This document shows positions 19,382-29,134 of a stretch of DNA of 64,000 bases, piece after piece. Numbering within the stretch: the stretch's first letter is position 1; every line of letters starts with the position of its first letter. Both the position numbers and the translations under genes were made by a program. Below the pieces are notes generated by a model, which ran no database searches, was not told where the DNA came from, and saw only the letters and a program-made list of their open reading frames with translations. The DNA lies in NCBI RefSeq assembly GCF_021556435.1, contig NZ_JAKGCU010000009.1:62001-126000 (forward strand), written 5' to 3'. The DNA is from Gordonia tangerina (GTDB lineage Bacteria; Actinomycetota; Actinomycetes; Mycobacteriales; Mycobacteriaceae).

Positions 19382-20228
19382 CACCGGTTTTCCCGACGCC
19401 GACGCCGAGAACGACTTCACCCGCATGCGCAGGCATGCCGAGATGTCGCGGCTGATGGCGTGGTTCACGCGCCAACCGGCCGACGTCAACACCGTGTTGC
19501 CGTTCGACGAGGTCGTCGCCGCACTCGGCCGCGTGGGCGAGACGGCGTTGGGCCTACAACAGGTCGAGGTCAGCACGATCGTCGGAAGCGTGGACCGTAC
19601 CAGGGATTTCGATCGGTACTTCCGACCCACGTCGTCCCGGATCCGGGAGCGTTGGCAGCGACTGGCCGCGGCGCAGCGCCGTGGCGAATCGGTGCCGCCG
19701 GTGCAGTTGTACCGGGTGGGGTCGATGCACTTCGTCCTCGACGGCCATCACCGTGTGTCCATCGCCATCGCGCGGCACTTCCGCACCATCGACGCGTATG
19801 TGACCGAGATCCACACCCGCATCTCCGCCGACGGCATCAACGTCACCTCGGACCTACTGCTCAAGGATCATCGGCGGCTGTTCCTGTCGCGGGTTCCACT
19901 GCCCAGCGCGCAGGCCGAGGCGATCAGGCTCGCCGACCCGTTCGACTATGCAGAACTCGCGGAGAACGTGGAGGCGTGGGGGTTTCGCCTCAGCCAGGAA
20001 CTCGGCGAGTATCTCGGGCGAGCCGAGGTGGCCCGCCGCTGGTTCGGCGAGGAGTTCCTACCGGTGGTGCGGATGGCGCGCCGAGCCGAGATCCGCACCG
20101 ACCTCGAGAGCGACGCGGAACTGTACATGTGGCTCGCGTGCGAACGGTATCGCCTGGTGCGCAAGCACATCTGGGATGACGAGATCATCCGCAAGCTGCA
20201 CGAACAGGGGCATCGTCGGCGCCGGTGA
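19371..20228 (+). CDS. ParB/sulfiredoxin-like domain protein
   Basis: 285 aa. The middle carries a ParB-N-like fold: VPPVQLYRVGSMHFVLDGHHRVSIAIARH with the DGHHR motif typical of ParB/Srx nucleotide-binding proteins. The C-terminal half is charged and helical, ending HRRRR. No HTH of a true chromosome-partition ParB is seen and no parS site or parA is near, so it is not the segregation protein. Coupled (11-base overlap) to the metallophosphoesterase. Function unknown; an NTPase or nuclease role would be a guess. Confidence 0.65.
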   Translation: MARDTGFPDADAENDFTRMRRHAEMSRLMAWFTRQPADVNTVLPFDEVVAALGRVGETALGLQQVEVSTIVGSVDRTRDFDRYFRPTSSRIRERWQRLAAAQRRGESVPPVQLYRVGSMHFVLDGHHRVSIAIARHFRTIDAYVTEIHTRISADGINVTSDLLLKDHRRLFLSRVPLPSAQAEAIRLADPFDYAELAENVEAWGFRLSQELGEYLGRAEVARRWFGEEFLPVVRMARRAEIRTDLESDAELYMWLACERYRLVRKHIWDDEIIRKLHEQGHRRRR

Positions 20229-20306
20229 ACGCCCTTCGTGACGCCGCACGCTCGCTCCTCACCGACCAGGGGAAGCTACCTGCTGAGCGGTCAGAGTGAC
20301 TCCCCC

Positions 20307-21485
20307 TCAGGCGAGACGCAGGTTCGCGCCGGAGGACTGGTCGAATACCGCGACACGCGAGGTGTCGTAATAGAGTTCGGCGTTGCTGCCGCGACTGATC
20401 GACGACTCCGGGGACACCCGCGCGATCATTTGCCCGCCACCGATGTCCACACCGCCCGCGTCGGCGGACAACTCGCTGAGCGCGTCACTCGTCGCGTGCG
20501 GGGTGTCCACCGAGAAGTAGACGTAGTTGTCCGACCCCATGTTCTCGATGACATCCACGGATGCAGTGAAGGTCGCGCCCTTCTCCCGCACCGAGGTCTC
20601 GACGAGTGCGGCATCCTCGAGATGCTCGGGCCGGATGCCGATGAGTACCTCGCCATTGCTCTGCGCGCGTTGGGCATTGGCGACCACCTGTTGGTGATCG
20701 GGAACGGAGATCGAGCCGATCGGCGTTTCGATGGAGTCGGAACCGAGCCGCCCGGGCAGGAAGTTCATCGCGGGAGAGCCGATGAATCCAGCGACGAACA
20801 GGTTGGCCGGCTCGTTGTAGAGTTCCTGCGGGGTACCGATCTGCTGCACGTATCCGCCGCGCAACACCACCACCCGATCGCCGAGAGTCATCGCCTCGGT
20901 CTGGTCGTGGGTGACATAGACGGTCGTGGTGTTCAGCCGGTTCTGCAGTCGCGCGATCTCGGTACGCATCTGCACGCGCAGCTTGGCATCGAGGTTCGAC
21001 AACGGCTCGTCCATCAGGAACGCCTTGGGCGAGCGGACGATCGCACGGCCCATCGCCACGCGCTGACGCTGCCCACCGGAGAGGTTGGCGGGCTTGCGGT
21101 CGAGATACGGTCCGAGGTCGAGGATCTTGGCGGCCTCATCGACCTTGGCGGCGATCTCGGACTTGTTCATCTTCGCCAACGTCAGCGGGAAGGCGATGTT
21201 CTCCCGTACCGACATGTGCGGGTAGAGCGCATAGCTCTGAAAGACCATCGCGATGTCGCGGTCCTTGGGCGCGCGCTCGTTGACCCGCTCCCCGCCGATC
21301 CGCAGCTCGCCGGACGTGATGTCCTCGAGTCCTGCGATCATGTTCAGCGTGGTCGACTTTCCACATCCGGACGGCCCGACCAGAATGATGAACTCGCCGT
21401 CGGCGATGTCGATGTCGACCCCGTGGACCGCCGTCGACCCGTCGGGGTACTGCTTGGTTACCTTGCTCAGGGTGATCTCGGCCAC
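20307..21485 (-). CDS. sugC: Trehalose-type ABC importer ATPase SugC
   Basis: 392 aa MalK-type ATPase. Walker [11 protein letters not shown]-loop, signature [15 protein letters not shown], Walker [14 protein letters not shown]-loop VTHDQTEA, then a C-terminal OB/TOBE regulatory domain (about 240-392). It drives import through SugA/SugB in the LpqY-SugABC system, which recycles trehalose released when mycolates are transferred in the cell wall. Last gene of the lpqY-sugA-sugB-sugC operon; GTG start 3 bases after sugB stop. Confidence 0.93.
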   Translation of the reverse strand: MAEITLSKVTKQYPDGSTAVHGVDIDIADGEFIILVGPSGCGKSTTLNMIAGLEDITSGELRIGGERVNERAPKDRDIAMVFQSYALYPHMSVRENIAFPLTLAKMNKSEIAAKVDEAAKILDLGPYLDRKPANLSGGQRQRVAMGRAIVRSPKAFLMDEPLSNLDAKLRVQMRTEIARLQNRLNTTTVYVTHDQTEAMTLGDRVVVLRGGYVQQIGTPQELYNEPANLFVAGFIGSPAMNFLPGRLGSDSIETPIGSISVPDHQQVVANAQRAQSNGEVLIGIRPEHLEDAALVETSVREKGATFTASVDVIENMGSDNYVYFSVDTPHATSDALSELSADAGGVDIGGGQMIARVSPESSISRGSNAELYYDTSRVAVFDQSSGANLRLA

Positions 21486-21488
21486 GGG

Positions 21489-22319
21489 TTATCCCTTCAC
21501 GGCGCCGGAGGTCAGGCCGGCAACGATTCGACGTTGGAAGAAGAGGACGAAGATGATGATCGGAATCGTGATGACCACGGCGGCCGCAGCGATCGACCCG
21601 GTCGGTTCCTCGAACTGTGAGTCGCCGGTGAAGTTCGCAATCGCCACCGGCGCGGTGATGGCCCGCTCGGTGGAGGTCAACGACAGCGCCAGCAGCAGGT
21701 CATTCCAGGCGAAGATGAACACCAGGATGGCGGCGGTCACGACACCCGGTGCGGCCAGCGGAGCGATCACCTTACGGAACGCCTGCCACGGCGTGGCTCC
21801 GTCCATCTTCGCCGCTTTCTCCAGCTCCCAGGGGATCTCTCGGAAGAACGCCGACAGCGTGTAGATCGCCAGCGGGAGCGCGAAGGTGATGTACGGCAGG
21901 ATCAGGCCGGGCCAGGTGTCGAACAGGCCGATACTGCGCTCGATGTTGAACAACGGGGTCACCAGCGAGATCTGCGGGAACATGGCGATGAGGAGGGCGG
22001 CACCGATGAGTAGGCGCTTACCCGGGAAGTCCAGCCGGGCAACGGCATAGGCGGCCATCGTGCCGAGGATCACCGCGATCAGCGTGGTGATCAGCCCGAT
22101 ACCGATGGAGTTGCGCAGCGCACTGGTGAACGCGCTGGTCTCGAAGATTCCCTTGTAGTTGTCCCAGGTCCACTGCTGCGGGATGAAGTTGCCGTCCTTG
22201 ATACTGCCCGGCGGCTTGAAGGACAGGCTGATGATCCAGAGCAGCGGGATGACGGCGTACAGCACCACCAGAACGTTGGCGACGGTCCACCAGACCCGAT
22301 TGGACACACTCTGCGACAT
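21489..22319 (-). CDS. sugB: Trehalose-type ABC importer permease SugB
   Basis: 276 aa inner-membrane permease with six helices and the binding-protein-dependent transport EAA-like loop [26 protein letters not shown] that docks on the ATPase. It pairs with SugA as the translocation channel. Located 8 bases after sugA; operon order matches Rv1235-Rv1238. Confidence 0.92.
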   Translation of the reverse strand: MSQSVSNRVWWTVANVLVVLYAVIPLLWIISLSFKPPGSIKDGNFIPQQWTWDNYKGIFETSAFTSALRNSIGIGLITTLIAVILGTMAAYAVARLDFPGKRLLIGAALLIAMFPQISLVTPLFNIERSIGLFDTWPGLILPYITFALPLAIYTLSAFFREIPWELEKAAKMDGATPWQAFRKVIAPLAAPGVVTAAILVFIFAWNDLLLALSLTSTERAITAPVAIANFTGDSQFEEPTGSIAAAAVVITIPIIIFVLFFQRRIVAGLTSGAVKG

Positions 22320-22327
22320 GTCCGGCC

Positions 22328-23482
22328 CTACCTCCCCTCGTTGTCAGAGCCGGGCGCGGCGGTGCCGAAGCCCTTGACGAAGATGAACGCGATGAGCGCC
22401 ACACAGATGAAGATCAGGATGCTGATGGCCGAACCGATTCCGAGGTTGAATGCCTTGAACAGGTTGTCGTAACCCAACATCGACACCGAATAGGTGTTGT
22501 TGGACCCTCTGGTCAACACGTAGATGTTGTCGAAGATCCGGAACGCATCCAGGGTGCGGAACAACAGGGCCACCAGGATGGCGGGTTTCATCAAGGGGAT
22601 GATGATGCGCCACAGCCGCGTCCACGCTCCTGCGCCGTCCACCTGGGCGGCTTTGAGCAGATCGTCGGGTACCAGCGCCAAACCGGCCAGCAGCAGCAGT
22701 GCCATGAACGGCGTCGTCTTCCACACCTCGGCCAGCACGATGATGGCCAGAGAAGGCCACTGTTCGGTCAACGGTGCACTGCCGTCGGGCAACAGGTTGG
22801 CGAGATACCCGGTCTCCGGCGTCCATGCGTAGTACCAGCTGAAGGCAGCGGCGACCGTCACGATGCCGTACGGGATCAGCACCACCGTCCGGATGGTGCC
22901 GCGCCCGAAGATGGTGCGATGCATGACGAGCGCGATCGCCATACCCAGCACGAGCTCGATGGCCACCGACACCACGGTGATGCCCAGTGTCACGAAGAAG
23001 GAGGTCCACCAGTAATCCGAACTCAGGACCGTCAGATAGTTGCTGAACCAGACGAACTCGCGCTCGCCTGGCGCCGACAGACTCATCTTGTTCAGCGACA
23101 ACCAGAACGCGTAGATGATCGGGTACCCGGTCACCAGCAGCATCATCAGCGCGGCCGGCGCCACCAGCCAGAACGCCAGCCGACGCTCGGCGGATTTGCC
23201 TTCACTGATCGCACTCTTGCGCCGCGACGGCTCTGCCGGGTCACGGGTCGCCGTCGCGACCGCACCCTGCGGCGCGGTCGAGGCCGCTGCCGGGAACTCC
23301 GGCGCACGGCCTGCCGCGGCACCCGATTGCGGCGGGACCCAGCCCCCCGATGCCGGTGCGCCCGAGTCCGGACGGCGCGTCACCTCGGGCGGCCGAACCG
23401 AGGGCTCACGCGGGGTCGCGTCGTCGGGCATCGAATGCCGACCCGGCCGGGTCCGCGGATCGTCGTTGTCTCCCGTGGTCAT
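22328..23482 (-). CDS. sugA: Trehalose-type ABC importer permease SugA
   Basis: 384 aa permease. A long Pro/Arg-rich cytoplasmic N-terminal tail (about residues 1-90) precedes six helices and the EAA loop [20 protein letters not shown]. Mycobacterial SugA proteins are about 300 aa, so the tail is an extension; the ATG 23480-23482 overlaps the lpqY stop (ATGA), which supports this start. Partner of SugB. Confidence 0.92.
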   Translation of the reverse strand: MTTGDNDDPRTRPGRHSMPDDATPREPSVRPPEVTRRPDSGAPASGGWVPPQSGAAAGRAPEFPAAASTAPQGAVATATRDPAEPSRRKSAISEGKSAERRLAFWLVAPAALMMLLVTGYPIIYAFWLSLNKMSLSAPGEREFVWFSNYLTVLSSDYWWTSFFVTLGITVVSVAIELVLGMAIALVMHRTIFGRGTIRTVVLIPYGIVTVAAAFSWYYAWTPETGYLANLLPDGSAPLTEQWPSLAIIVLAEVWKTTPFMALLLLAGLALVPDDLLKAAQVDGAGAWTRLWRIIIPLMKPAILVALLFRTLDAFRIFDNIYVLTRGSNNTYSVSMLGYDNLFKAFNLGIGSAISILIFICVALIAFIFVKGFGTAAPGSDNEGR

Positions 23483-24963
23483 GGGATCAGCCCCTCCCCG
23501 TCAATCGCGCGTTGGACCTGGTCGGCGAGTTCATCGACCATCGTCTCCGGATCCCACGCTCCGACCGGACTCAGCGTGGCGGTGACCAGTGTCGAGATGG
23601 CCTGGTAATCCGGCGATGCCGGACGCAACGCCGCGGTCTGATCGCTGAGTTGGTCTCGAATGTCGTCGCCCATCGGGTAGGCGTCCTGGAAGTCCGGGTC
23701 GTCGTAGATGGACGCGATCGTGGGCGGGGTGCCGCCCTCGATCGAATACACGCGCTGCGCATCACGATTGGTCAGGCAGGCCGCGGCCTCGAATGCCAGG
23801 TCCTGCTGTTGCGAGGTACTGGCCACTGCGATGTTGATACCGCCGAGTGTCGTCTTGGTCTGCATATCCGGACTCACACCTGGATAGGGCGCGAAGTCGA
23901 ACTTGGTTCGCACCACCCGATTGACCGGAGCGAGATCGCTGTCCGCAGGCGGATTGTCCGGATCGGCGAACATCGGTCCGAACTCCGTCATCTCCGGAAA
24001 GAACGGCACGTCGCCCGCCGCGGCATTGCTGCGCATGGATGAGAAGACGAACGGCCAGTTGACCTGGTAGAGGGCGTTGCCGCTCTCCATACCCAGACGG
24101 GCCGCCGACTCGTCGGAGTTGGTCAGCGACGGGTCGTGTCCGGGCGCGGTGGCCACGGCCTTGAGTGTCCGAAGGGCCCGCAGCGTTGCCTCACGATGGG
24201 CCGGGGTGTCGTTGAGTGTCTGTTTGCTCGGATCGTCGGGATCGACGATTTCCCCACCGGCACTGGCCAGCACCGAGTTGAACCACACCATGAGGCCCTC
24301 GTATTGACGACCCTGCACCATGATGTAGCTCGGCCCGCCTTTGGCCAGCACCGCCTGGGTGTCGGCGAGCATCTCGTCCCACGTGGTCGGTGGACGGTTC
24401 TTGTTCAGGTACTCACGCAACACGTCCGGCCGGTACCAGAGCAACTGGGTGTTGGTCCAGGTGGGGATTCCGTAGAGCCGTTTCTCCGCGTCATCGTCGG
24501 TCTTCCACGTCGCGGTCTCCAGCGGGCCCCCCAAGGTGTCGCGCTCCACGTCGGCGGCCAGGTCATCGGGCACCGGGACCATCCATCCCGCGTCAGCGAA
24601 TTCGGCGGTCCACACCACGTCCATGCCCATCAGGTCCAGACCGTGGTCATTGCCTGCGAGCCGCCGTGCCAGCTGCAGACGTTGGTCGTCGGCGGACTTG
24701 GGCAGCGGGGTGGTGACGATCTGGTAGGCGCCGTCGGATTCGGCCGAGCACTTCTGCCCGACCTTGTCGATGAACGACGCGCCGTCGGCGGGTGGATAGA
24801 TGTTGATCACCCGTGGCGTGTAGCCCGAGCCGCAGGCGGTCACGATGGGTAGCGCAGTCGCCAGCGCGGCCGCCGCCACCACCAGTTTTCGCCGCAGCCC
24901 GCGCTGCCGCCTCAGATGGGTTGTCGATAGACCGGATTCGGAACTGCCAGCCCGGAACCGCAC
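23479..24963 (-). CDS. lpqY: Trehalose-binding lipoprotein LpqY
   Basis: 494 aa extracytoplasmic solute-binding lipoprotein, first gene of the importer operon. Twin-arginine-like/basic N terminus RRQRGLRRKLVVAAAALA and lipobox VTAC (Cys44). Mature part has family-1 sugar-binding signatures (LYGIPTWTNTQLLWYRPD, ALYQVNWPFVFSSM). GTG 24963 is preceded by GAGGAGG six bases upstream; the longer TTG start at 24993 has no such site. Trehalose as ligand is by homology and synteny with Rv1235. Confidence 0.92.
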   Translation of the reverse strand: MRFRAGSSESGLSTTHLRRQRGLRRKLVVAAAALATALPIVTACGSGYTPRVINIYPPADGASFIDKVGQKCSAESDGAYQIVTTPLPKSADDQRLQLARRLAGNDHGLDLMGMDVVWTAEFADAGWMVPVPDDLAADVERDTLGGPLETATWKTDDDAEKRLYGIPTWTNTQLLWYRPDVLREYLNKNRPPTTWDEMLADTQAVLAKGGPSYIMVQGRQYEGLMVWFNSVLASAGGEIVDPDDPSKQTLNDTPAHREATLRALRTLKAVATAPGHDPSLTNSDESAARLGMESGNALYQVNWPFVFSSMRSNAAAGDVPFFPEMTEFGPMFADPDNPPADSDLAPVNRVVRTKFDFAPYPGVSPDMQTKTTLGGINIAVASTSQQQDLAFEAAACLTNRDAQRVYSIEGGTPPTIASIYDDPDFQDAYPMGDDIRDQLSDQTAALRPASPDYQAISTLVTATLSPVGAWDPETMVDELADQVQRAIDGEGLIP

Positions 24964-25132
24964 GCAGCCTCCTCGATGTCGTTCGCGGTGCAAGACTTCG
25001 AGGCCGCACCGGTCAGCGTCTGAGGCGCTACGTTAGCCGTCACAGTTCGTGACATGCAACACATTCGGTAAGGGCGTGCCAGAACGTAGGAGAATCGTGA
25101 TCTGGCCCGCGCCCATTTCCCACCGGGTCGGG

Positions 25133-25621
25133 TCAGTTGGACAGGCGGCTGAGCATGTCCCGCGCCCGCTCGGCGGTACGGGGGTCGCAGAGCACGTCGT
25201 AGCGGCCCGCGACGAGCTGCATGGTGGACGCGAAGTCGCGTTGCCCCCGGGTCGCGGCGTACGGGATGGTCGTCGAGATCAGACCGAAGATGATGCCGCC
25301 GATCAAGCCGAACACGATCGGCGCGAAGCCGGCGCCGGTTACCACCAACGACACGAGAAGACCGAAGAACAAGCCCAGCCAGGCACCGGAGACAATGCCA
25401 CCGCCGATCACCTTTCCCCAGGTCAGACGCCCGATGACGCGCTCGACCTGCATCAGGTCAACGCCGACGATCGTCACATCCTGCACGGTGAAATTCTGGT
25501 CGGAAAGGTGGTCGACGGCGCGCTGCGCCTCGGCGTAGGTGCCATAGGAACCGATCGGCCATCCCGTCGGCGGCGTCGGCAGACCCGGGGTCTCGCGACC
25601 GGGGCGCATCGGGTTCGTCAT
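25133..25621 (-). CDS. General stress protein 17M/YflT-like membrane protein
   Basis: 162 aa. N-terminal general stress YflT-like domain (GSYGTYAEAQRAVDHLSDQ, DVTIVGVDLMQVERV) followed by a Gly-rich double hydrophobic hairpin (residues about 70-115) and a short tail. Corresponds in content and position to Rv1234. ATG 25621 has GAAGGA 7 bases upstream. It is divergent from the MgtE-like gene. Function unknown. Confidence 0.8.
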   Translation of the reverse strand: MTNPMRPGRETPGLPTPPTGWPIGSYGTYAEAQRAVDHLSDQNFTVQDVTIVGVDLMQVERVIGRLTWGKVIGGGIVSGAWLGLFFGLLVSLVVTGAGFAPIVFGLIGGIIFGLISTTIPYAATRGQRDFASTMQLVAGRYDVLCDPRTAERARDMLSRLSN

Positions 25622-25781
25622 CTCGCGTCCTTCTTTCTTCGGCGCCTGCGGCGCGCGTTCGTCAGGCGCCCGCGACACACTCATTCGGCACCGCGGCGGG
25701 CAGGATCGGCCCCGCCGCGGAGGCACTGCGGCGGGTCGGGACGCGCGCAGGGCGCATCCCGATACCACTACCCTTACTCCC

Positions 25782-27104
25782 ATGGCGGTGGTGAGCAAGG
25801 TGTACGTGGCCAGGTTGGTCGGATTGGCCGTGCTCGGACCCGATGGCGAGTCGATCGGCCGGGTGCGTGATGTCGTCGTCGCGGTCCGCCTGACCGGACA
25901 ACAGCCGCGTGCGCTCGGCCTGGCGGTCGAACTCACCACCCGACGACGGATCTTCGTCCCCATGCTGCGGGTCACCGCCATCGAGCCCCAGGCGGTCACA
26001 CTCAACACCGGAACGGTCAGTCTCCGTCGGCTCCACCTACGCCCGGGCGAGGCGTTGGCAGTCGGTCAGATTTTGGATTCCCGTGTCCGCGTTGATGATC
26101 CGGACCTGACCGACTTGGCGGGCATCGACGTGACCGTGGTCGACCTGGGCATCGAACGCACCCGCACCCGCGACTGGGTGGTGTCGCGGGTGGCGGTTCG
26201 CACCGGGCGTCGGGGATTGCGGCGGCGCGGGGAGACCCACGTGGTGGACTGGACCCACGTGCACGGACTCACCCCGACCGACCTCAACCTGCCCGGCCAG
26301 GGCGTTGCTCAAGCGCTGCAACAGTTCGAGGGCATGCGGGCCGCCGACGTCGCCAACGCGCTGCGTGAGCTCCCCGGCAAGCGCCGGGACGAGATCGCGG
26401 CCGCCCTCGACGACGAGCGCCTCGCCGACGTGCTCCAGGAACTGCCACCCGACGACCAGACCGAAGTGCTGAAGAATCTCGAGCCCGAGCGTGCCGCCGA
26501 CGTGCTGGAGGCGATGGATCCCGACGACGCGGCCGACCTGCTTGGCGAGCTCCCCGACGCAGAGGCCGAGTCGCTGCTCGAACGCATGGACCCGGAGGAC
26601 TCCGAGCCCGTCCGCCGCCTGCTGACCCACTCCCCCGACACCGCGGGCGGTTTGATGACCCCCGAGCCGATCATCGTCACCGCCTCCACCACCGTCGCCG
26701 AAGCGCTTGCCCGCGTACGCGATCCGGATGTCACCCCGGCGGCGGCGAGTCTGGTGTTCGTGGTCCGCCCGCCGACGTCGACACCGACCGGCAAGTATCT
26801 CGGCTGCGCGCACGTGCAGGCGTTGCTACGCGAACCCCCCGCCCACCTCGTCGGCGGGATCATCGACACCGATCTGTCCCGGCTGCACCCCGAGGACTCA
26901 CTGGAGACCGTCACCCGGTACTTCGCGACCTACAACATGGTGTGCGGGCCCGTCGTCGACGACCAAGGTCACCTGGTCGGAGCCGTCAGCGTCGACGACC
27001 TGCTCGACGAGATATTGCCCCGTGACTGGCGGGAGACCGACACCGACGACACCGGACCCATCCCCCGGATCACCGGCGCCGACACCGCAGGAGCAGGTGC
27101 GTGA
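25782..27104 (+). CDS. MgtE N-domain/CBS protein without membrane part
   Basis: 440 aa. PRC-barrel-like N terminus (about 1-165), MgtE intracellular N domain with acidic helical repeats (ADVLQELPPDDQTEVLKNLE, AADVLEAMDPDDAADLLGEL; about 180-290), then a CBS pair (AGGLMTPEPIIVTASTTVAE; VCGPVVDDQGHLVGAVSVDD). True MgtE channels follow this with five helices; here the protein ends after the CBS domains, so it is not a channel itself and may be a Mg2+ sensor. It matches Rv1232c. GTGA overlap with the next membrane gene suggests the two form a complex. Confidence 0.85.
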   Translation: MAVVSKVYVARLVGLAVLGPDGESIGRVRDVVVAVRLTGQQPRALGLAVELTTRRRIFVPMLRVTAIEPQAVTLNTGTVSLRRLHLRPGEALAVGQILDSRVRVDDPDLTDLAGIDVTVVDLGIERTRTRDWVVSRVAVRTGRRGLRRRGETHVVDWTHVHGLTPTDLNLPGQGVAQALQQFEGMRAADVANALRELPGKRRDEIAAALDDERLADVLQELPPDDQTEVLKNLEPERAADVLEAMDPDDAADLLGELPDAEAESLLERMDPEDSEPVRRLLTHSPDTAGGLMTPEPIIVTASTTVAEALARVRDPDVTPAAASLVFVVRPPTSTPTGKYLGCAHVQALLREPPAHLVGGIIDTDLSRLHPEDSLETVTRYFATYNMVCGPVVDDQGHLVGAVSVDDLLDEILPRDWRETDTDDTGPIPRITGADTAGAGA

Positions 27105-27640
27105 GCCCCGAACAGAGCGGTCGCCGCCTCGACACACCCCGCGGGGGCCGGCGATTCTCGTTCAATCTGGACTCCGACGTGGTCGGCGTCCACGCCGAAC
27201 GGATCGCCCGGTTCCTGGGTACCGGACGCTACCTGGCCATCCAGACCGTGGTGGTCATCGTGTGGATCGCCCTGAACCTGGTGGCGGTGTCCTGGCGGTG
27301 GGATCCCTACCCGTTCATCCTGCTCAACCTGGCATTCTCCACGCAGGCGGCGTATGCGGCGCCGCTCATCCTGCTCGCGCAGAACCGTCAGGAGAACCGC
27401 GACAAGGTCGCGCTCGACGAGGACCGCATGCGCGCGGCGCAGACCAAGGCCGACACCGAGTTCCTCGCACGCGAACTCGCCGCGGTGCGGCTCGCGGTCG
27501 GCGACACCGTCACCCGCGACTACCTGCGCCGCGAACTCGATGACCTGCTGACCGAACTCACCGAACGCTTGGCGCCGTCGGCCGACGAGGAGGACGGCGA
27601 GCAGACCGACAGCGGCGCTCGGAACGACGCGCGTCGGTAA
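27101..27640 (+). CDS. DUF1003 membrane protein
   Basis: 179 aa with two central helices (about 45-100, TVVVIVWIALNLVAV and YPFILLNLAFSTQAAYAAPL) and the DUF1003 pattern ILLAQNRQENRDKVALDEDR, then a charged cytoplasmic coiled tail. Overlaps the MgtE-like gene by 4 bases and matches Rv1231c. Possibly the membrane partner of the Mg2+-sensor-like protein (inference). Confidence 0.88.
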   Translation: MSPEQSGRRLDTPRGGRRFSFNLDSDVVGVHAERIARFLGTGRYLAIQTVVVIVWIALNLVAVSWRWDPYPFILLNLAFSTQAAYAAPLILLAQNRQENRDKVALDEDRMRAAQTKADTEFLARELAAVRLAVGDTVTRDYLRRELDDLLTELTERLAPSADEEDGEQTDSGARNDARR

Positions 27641-27927
27641 CGCCCGACCGTTCACCCACCGATCAGATGGGCGTGGCCAAGAATTGTCGGGTTCCGGTAT
27701 TGGGGCGGTCGACCCATATGTATCGTGGGTCACACGTCGGCCGGCCCCGGGGAGACGTCCGGGACACCCGGCACACACAGGGTCGATGCCGACACCAAGC
27801 CGCGAGGGTTCGGGGCGGACATGCATGAGCGGTGGACCATCGGAGTGGGTGTGGACAGGCAGGCGATATCGGTGACGCAGATGCGGACGCCGACGATGAA
27901 CGGGGCGGCGTCACCGAGGTTGCGCCG

Positions 27928-29055
27928 ATGAGCCCGGGTCCTTTCCGTCGCGCCCGGGGCCCGCGGCGCGCACACGTACCTCGTCGCGCCCTGACGGTCG
28001 GAAGCGGCGGCCTGTTGGTGGGCGCGATGCTCCTCGGTGCGGCGACGTCGAGCGCATCCGGTGGTGCGATCTCCGCCCAATCCGAAGCCGTCGCCGCAGC
28101 CGCTCCCCCGACCTCAGCCGAGATCGTTCCCGGCGCGCCGGTGACCTTGCTCGGCTTCGCCCCGCCCCCCAAGGCGGCCGAGCCGGCCGTGGCGCCGCAG
28201 TTCCGGATCACCGCGGCCCTGCCGAGCGGTCCGCTCGGCATCCCGGGAGTCGTCCTGCAGGCATACAAGTTGGCCGCCAACCGGGTTGCCGCGGAATCTC
28301 CCCAGTGCCGACTGCCCTGGTTCCTGCTCGCGGGTATCGGACGCATCGAGTCCAATCACGCATCAAACGGTTCGGTGGATCAGTACGGCACCACCATAAA
28401 TCCGATCGCCGGACCCGTCCTGGACGGCTCACTGGCCGGCAACGCCGTCATCCGAGACACCGACGGCGGTCGGATCGACGGCGATGCGACCCATGACCGC
28501 GCGATGGGCCCGATGCAGTTCATCCCCAGTACGTGGGCCAGCTGGGGCTCCGACGCCAACGGCGACGGCAAGTCGGATCCGAACAACGTCTTCGACGCGA
28601 CGTACTCGGCCGGGCGTTACCTGTGTGCGGGCGTCAGCGACATCATGGCCGAAAAGAACAAGGTGTCGGCGGTGCTGCGCTACAACCATTCGATGGAGTA
28701 CGTGGCGAACGTACTGAGCTGGGCAGGCGCCTACGCCACCGGCGTCATGCCGACCAATCCCATCCCGGAACCCAAGCGCAAGCCGAAGAAGTCGTCGTCG
28801 TCGAAGACGTCCTCGACGCCATCCACCCCGAGCGAGCGTTCGTCTGCCCCGTCGAGCCCGCCGTCGACGACGACGCCGGCACCGACCTGTCTCGGCCAGC
28901 TGTGTCTGCCACCGGATCTGGTGCCGCCGGAACTGCTGCCGCCCGAACTACGACCCAAGACCGCGCCGCAGCAACCGGCAGGCCCGCGCGATTCGGGCAC
29001 CAACCGCAAGCCCGGCGCTCCGAGCACCACCCCTGCCCCCGGAGCGCCCCGCTGA
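27928..29055 (+). CDS. Secreted lytic transglycosylase (SLT-like)
   Basis: 375 aa. Signal-anchor near the N terminus (ALTVGSGGLLVGAMLLGAAT), then a soluble lytic murein transglycosylase domain about residues 105-260: FLLAGIGRIESNHA with catalytic Glu, AMGPMQFIPSTWASWG and YNHSMEYVANVLSWA. The C-terminal 110 residues are Ser/Thr/Pro-rich and disordered, probably a wall-spanning tail. Matches Rv1230c. ATG 27928 is favoured over the upstream 27832 start because it places the signal sequence about 30 residues from the N terminus. Cleaves peptidoglycan glycan strands. Confidence 0.88.
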   Translation: MSPGPFRRARGPRRAHVPRRALTVGSGGLLVGAMLLGAATSSASGGAISAQSEAVAAAAPPTSAEIVPGAPVTLLGFAPPPKAAEPAVAPQFRITAALPSGPLGIPGVVLQAYKLAANRVAAESPQCRLPWFLLAGIGRIESNHASNGSVDQYGTTINPIAGPVLDGSLAGNAVIRDTDGGRIDGDATHDRAMGPMQFIPSTWASWGSDANGDGKSDPNNVFDATYSAGRYLCAGVSDIMAEKNKVSAVLRYNHSMEYVANVLSWAGAYATGVMPTNPIPEPKRKPKKSSSSKTSSTPSTPSERSSAPSSPPSTTTPAPTCLGQLCLPPDLVPPELLPPELRPKTAPQQPAGPRDSGTNRKPGAPSTTPAPGAPR

Positions 29056-29134
29056 CCGACCGCCCTGCGGTATCCGACCGGTGGACGTGGACGTCTGCCG
29101 ATGCCCGTCTGCCCGACAGTTAAGCTGGCAGGTG

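Noticed and set aside
19371-20228. Chromosome-partition parB
   Set aside because: Has the DGHHR domain but no HTH, no parA, no parS-like sites, and does not match the length or order of true ParB.
25039-25053. GTCAC-AGTTC-GTGAC upstream of lpqY as operator
   Set aside because: Only 5-base arms; expected by chance in GC-rich DNA. Left out as a feature.
28800-29055. Separate secreted low-complexity protein
   Set aside because: The Ser/Thr/Pro-rich segment is in frame with the transglycosylase domain and is its C-terminal tail.
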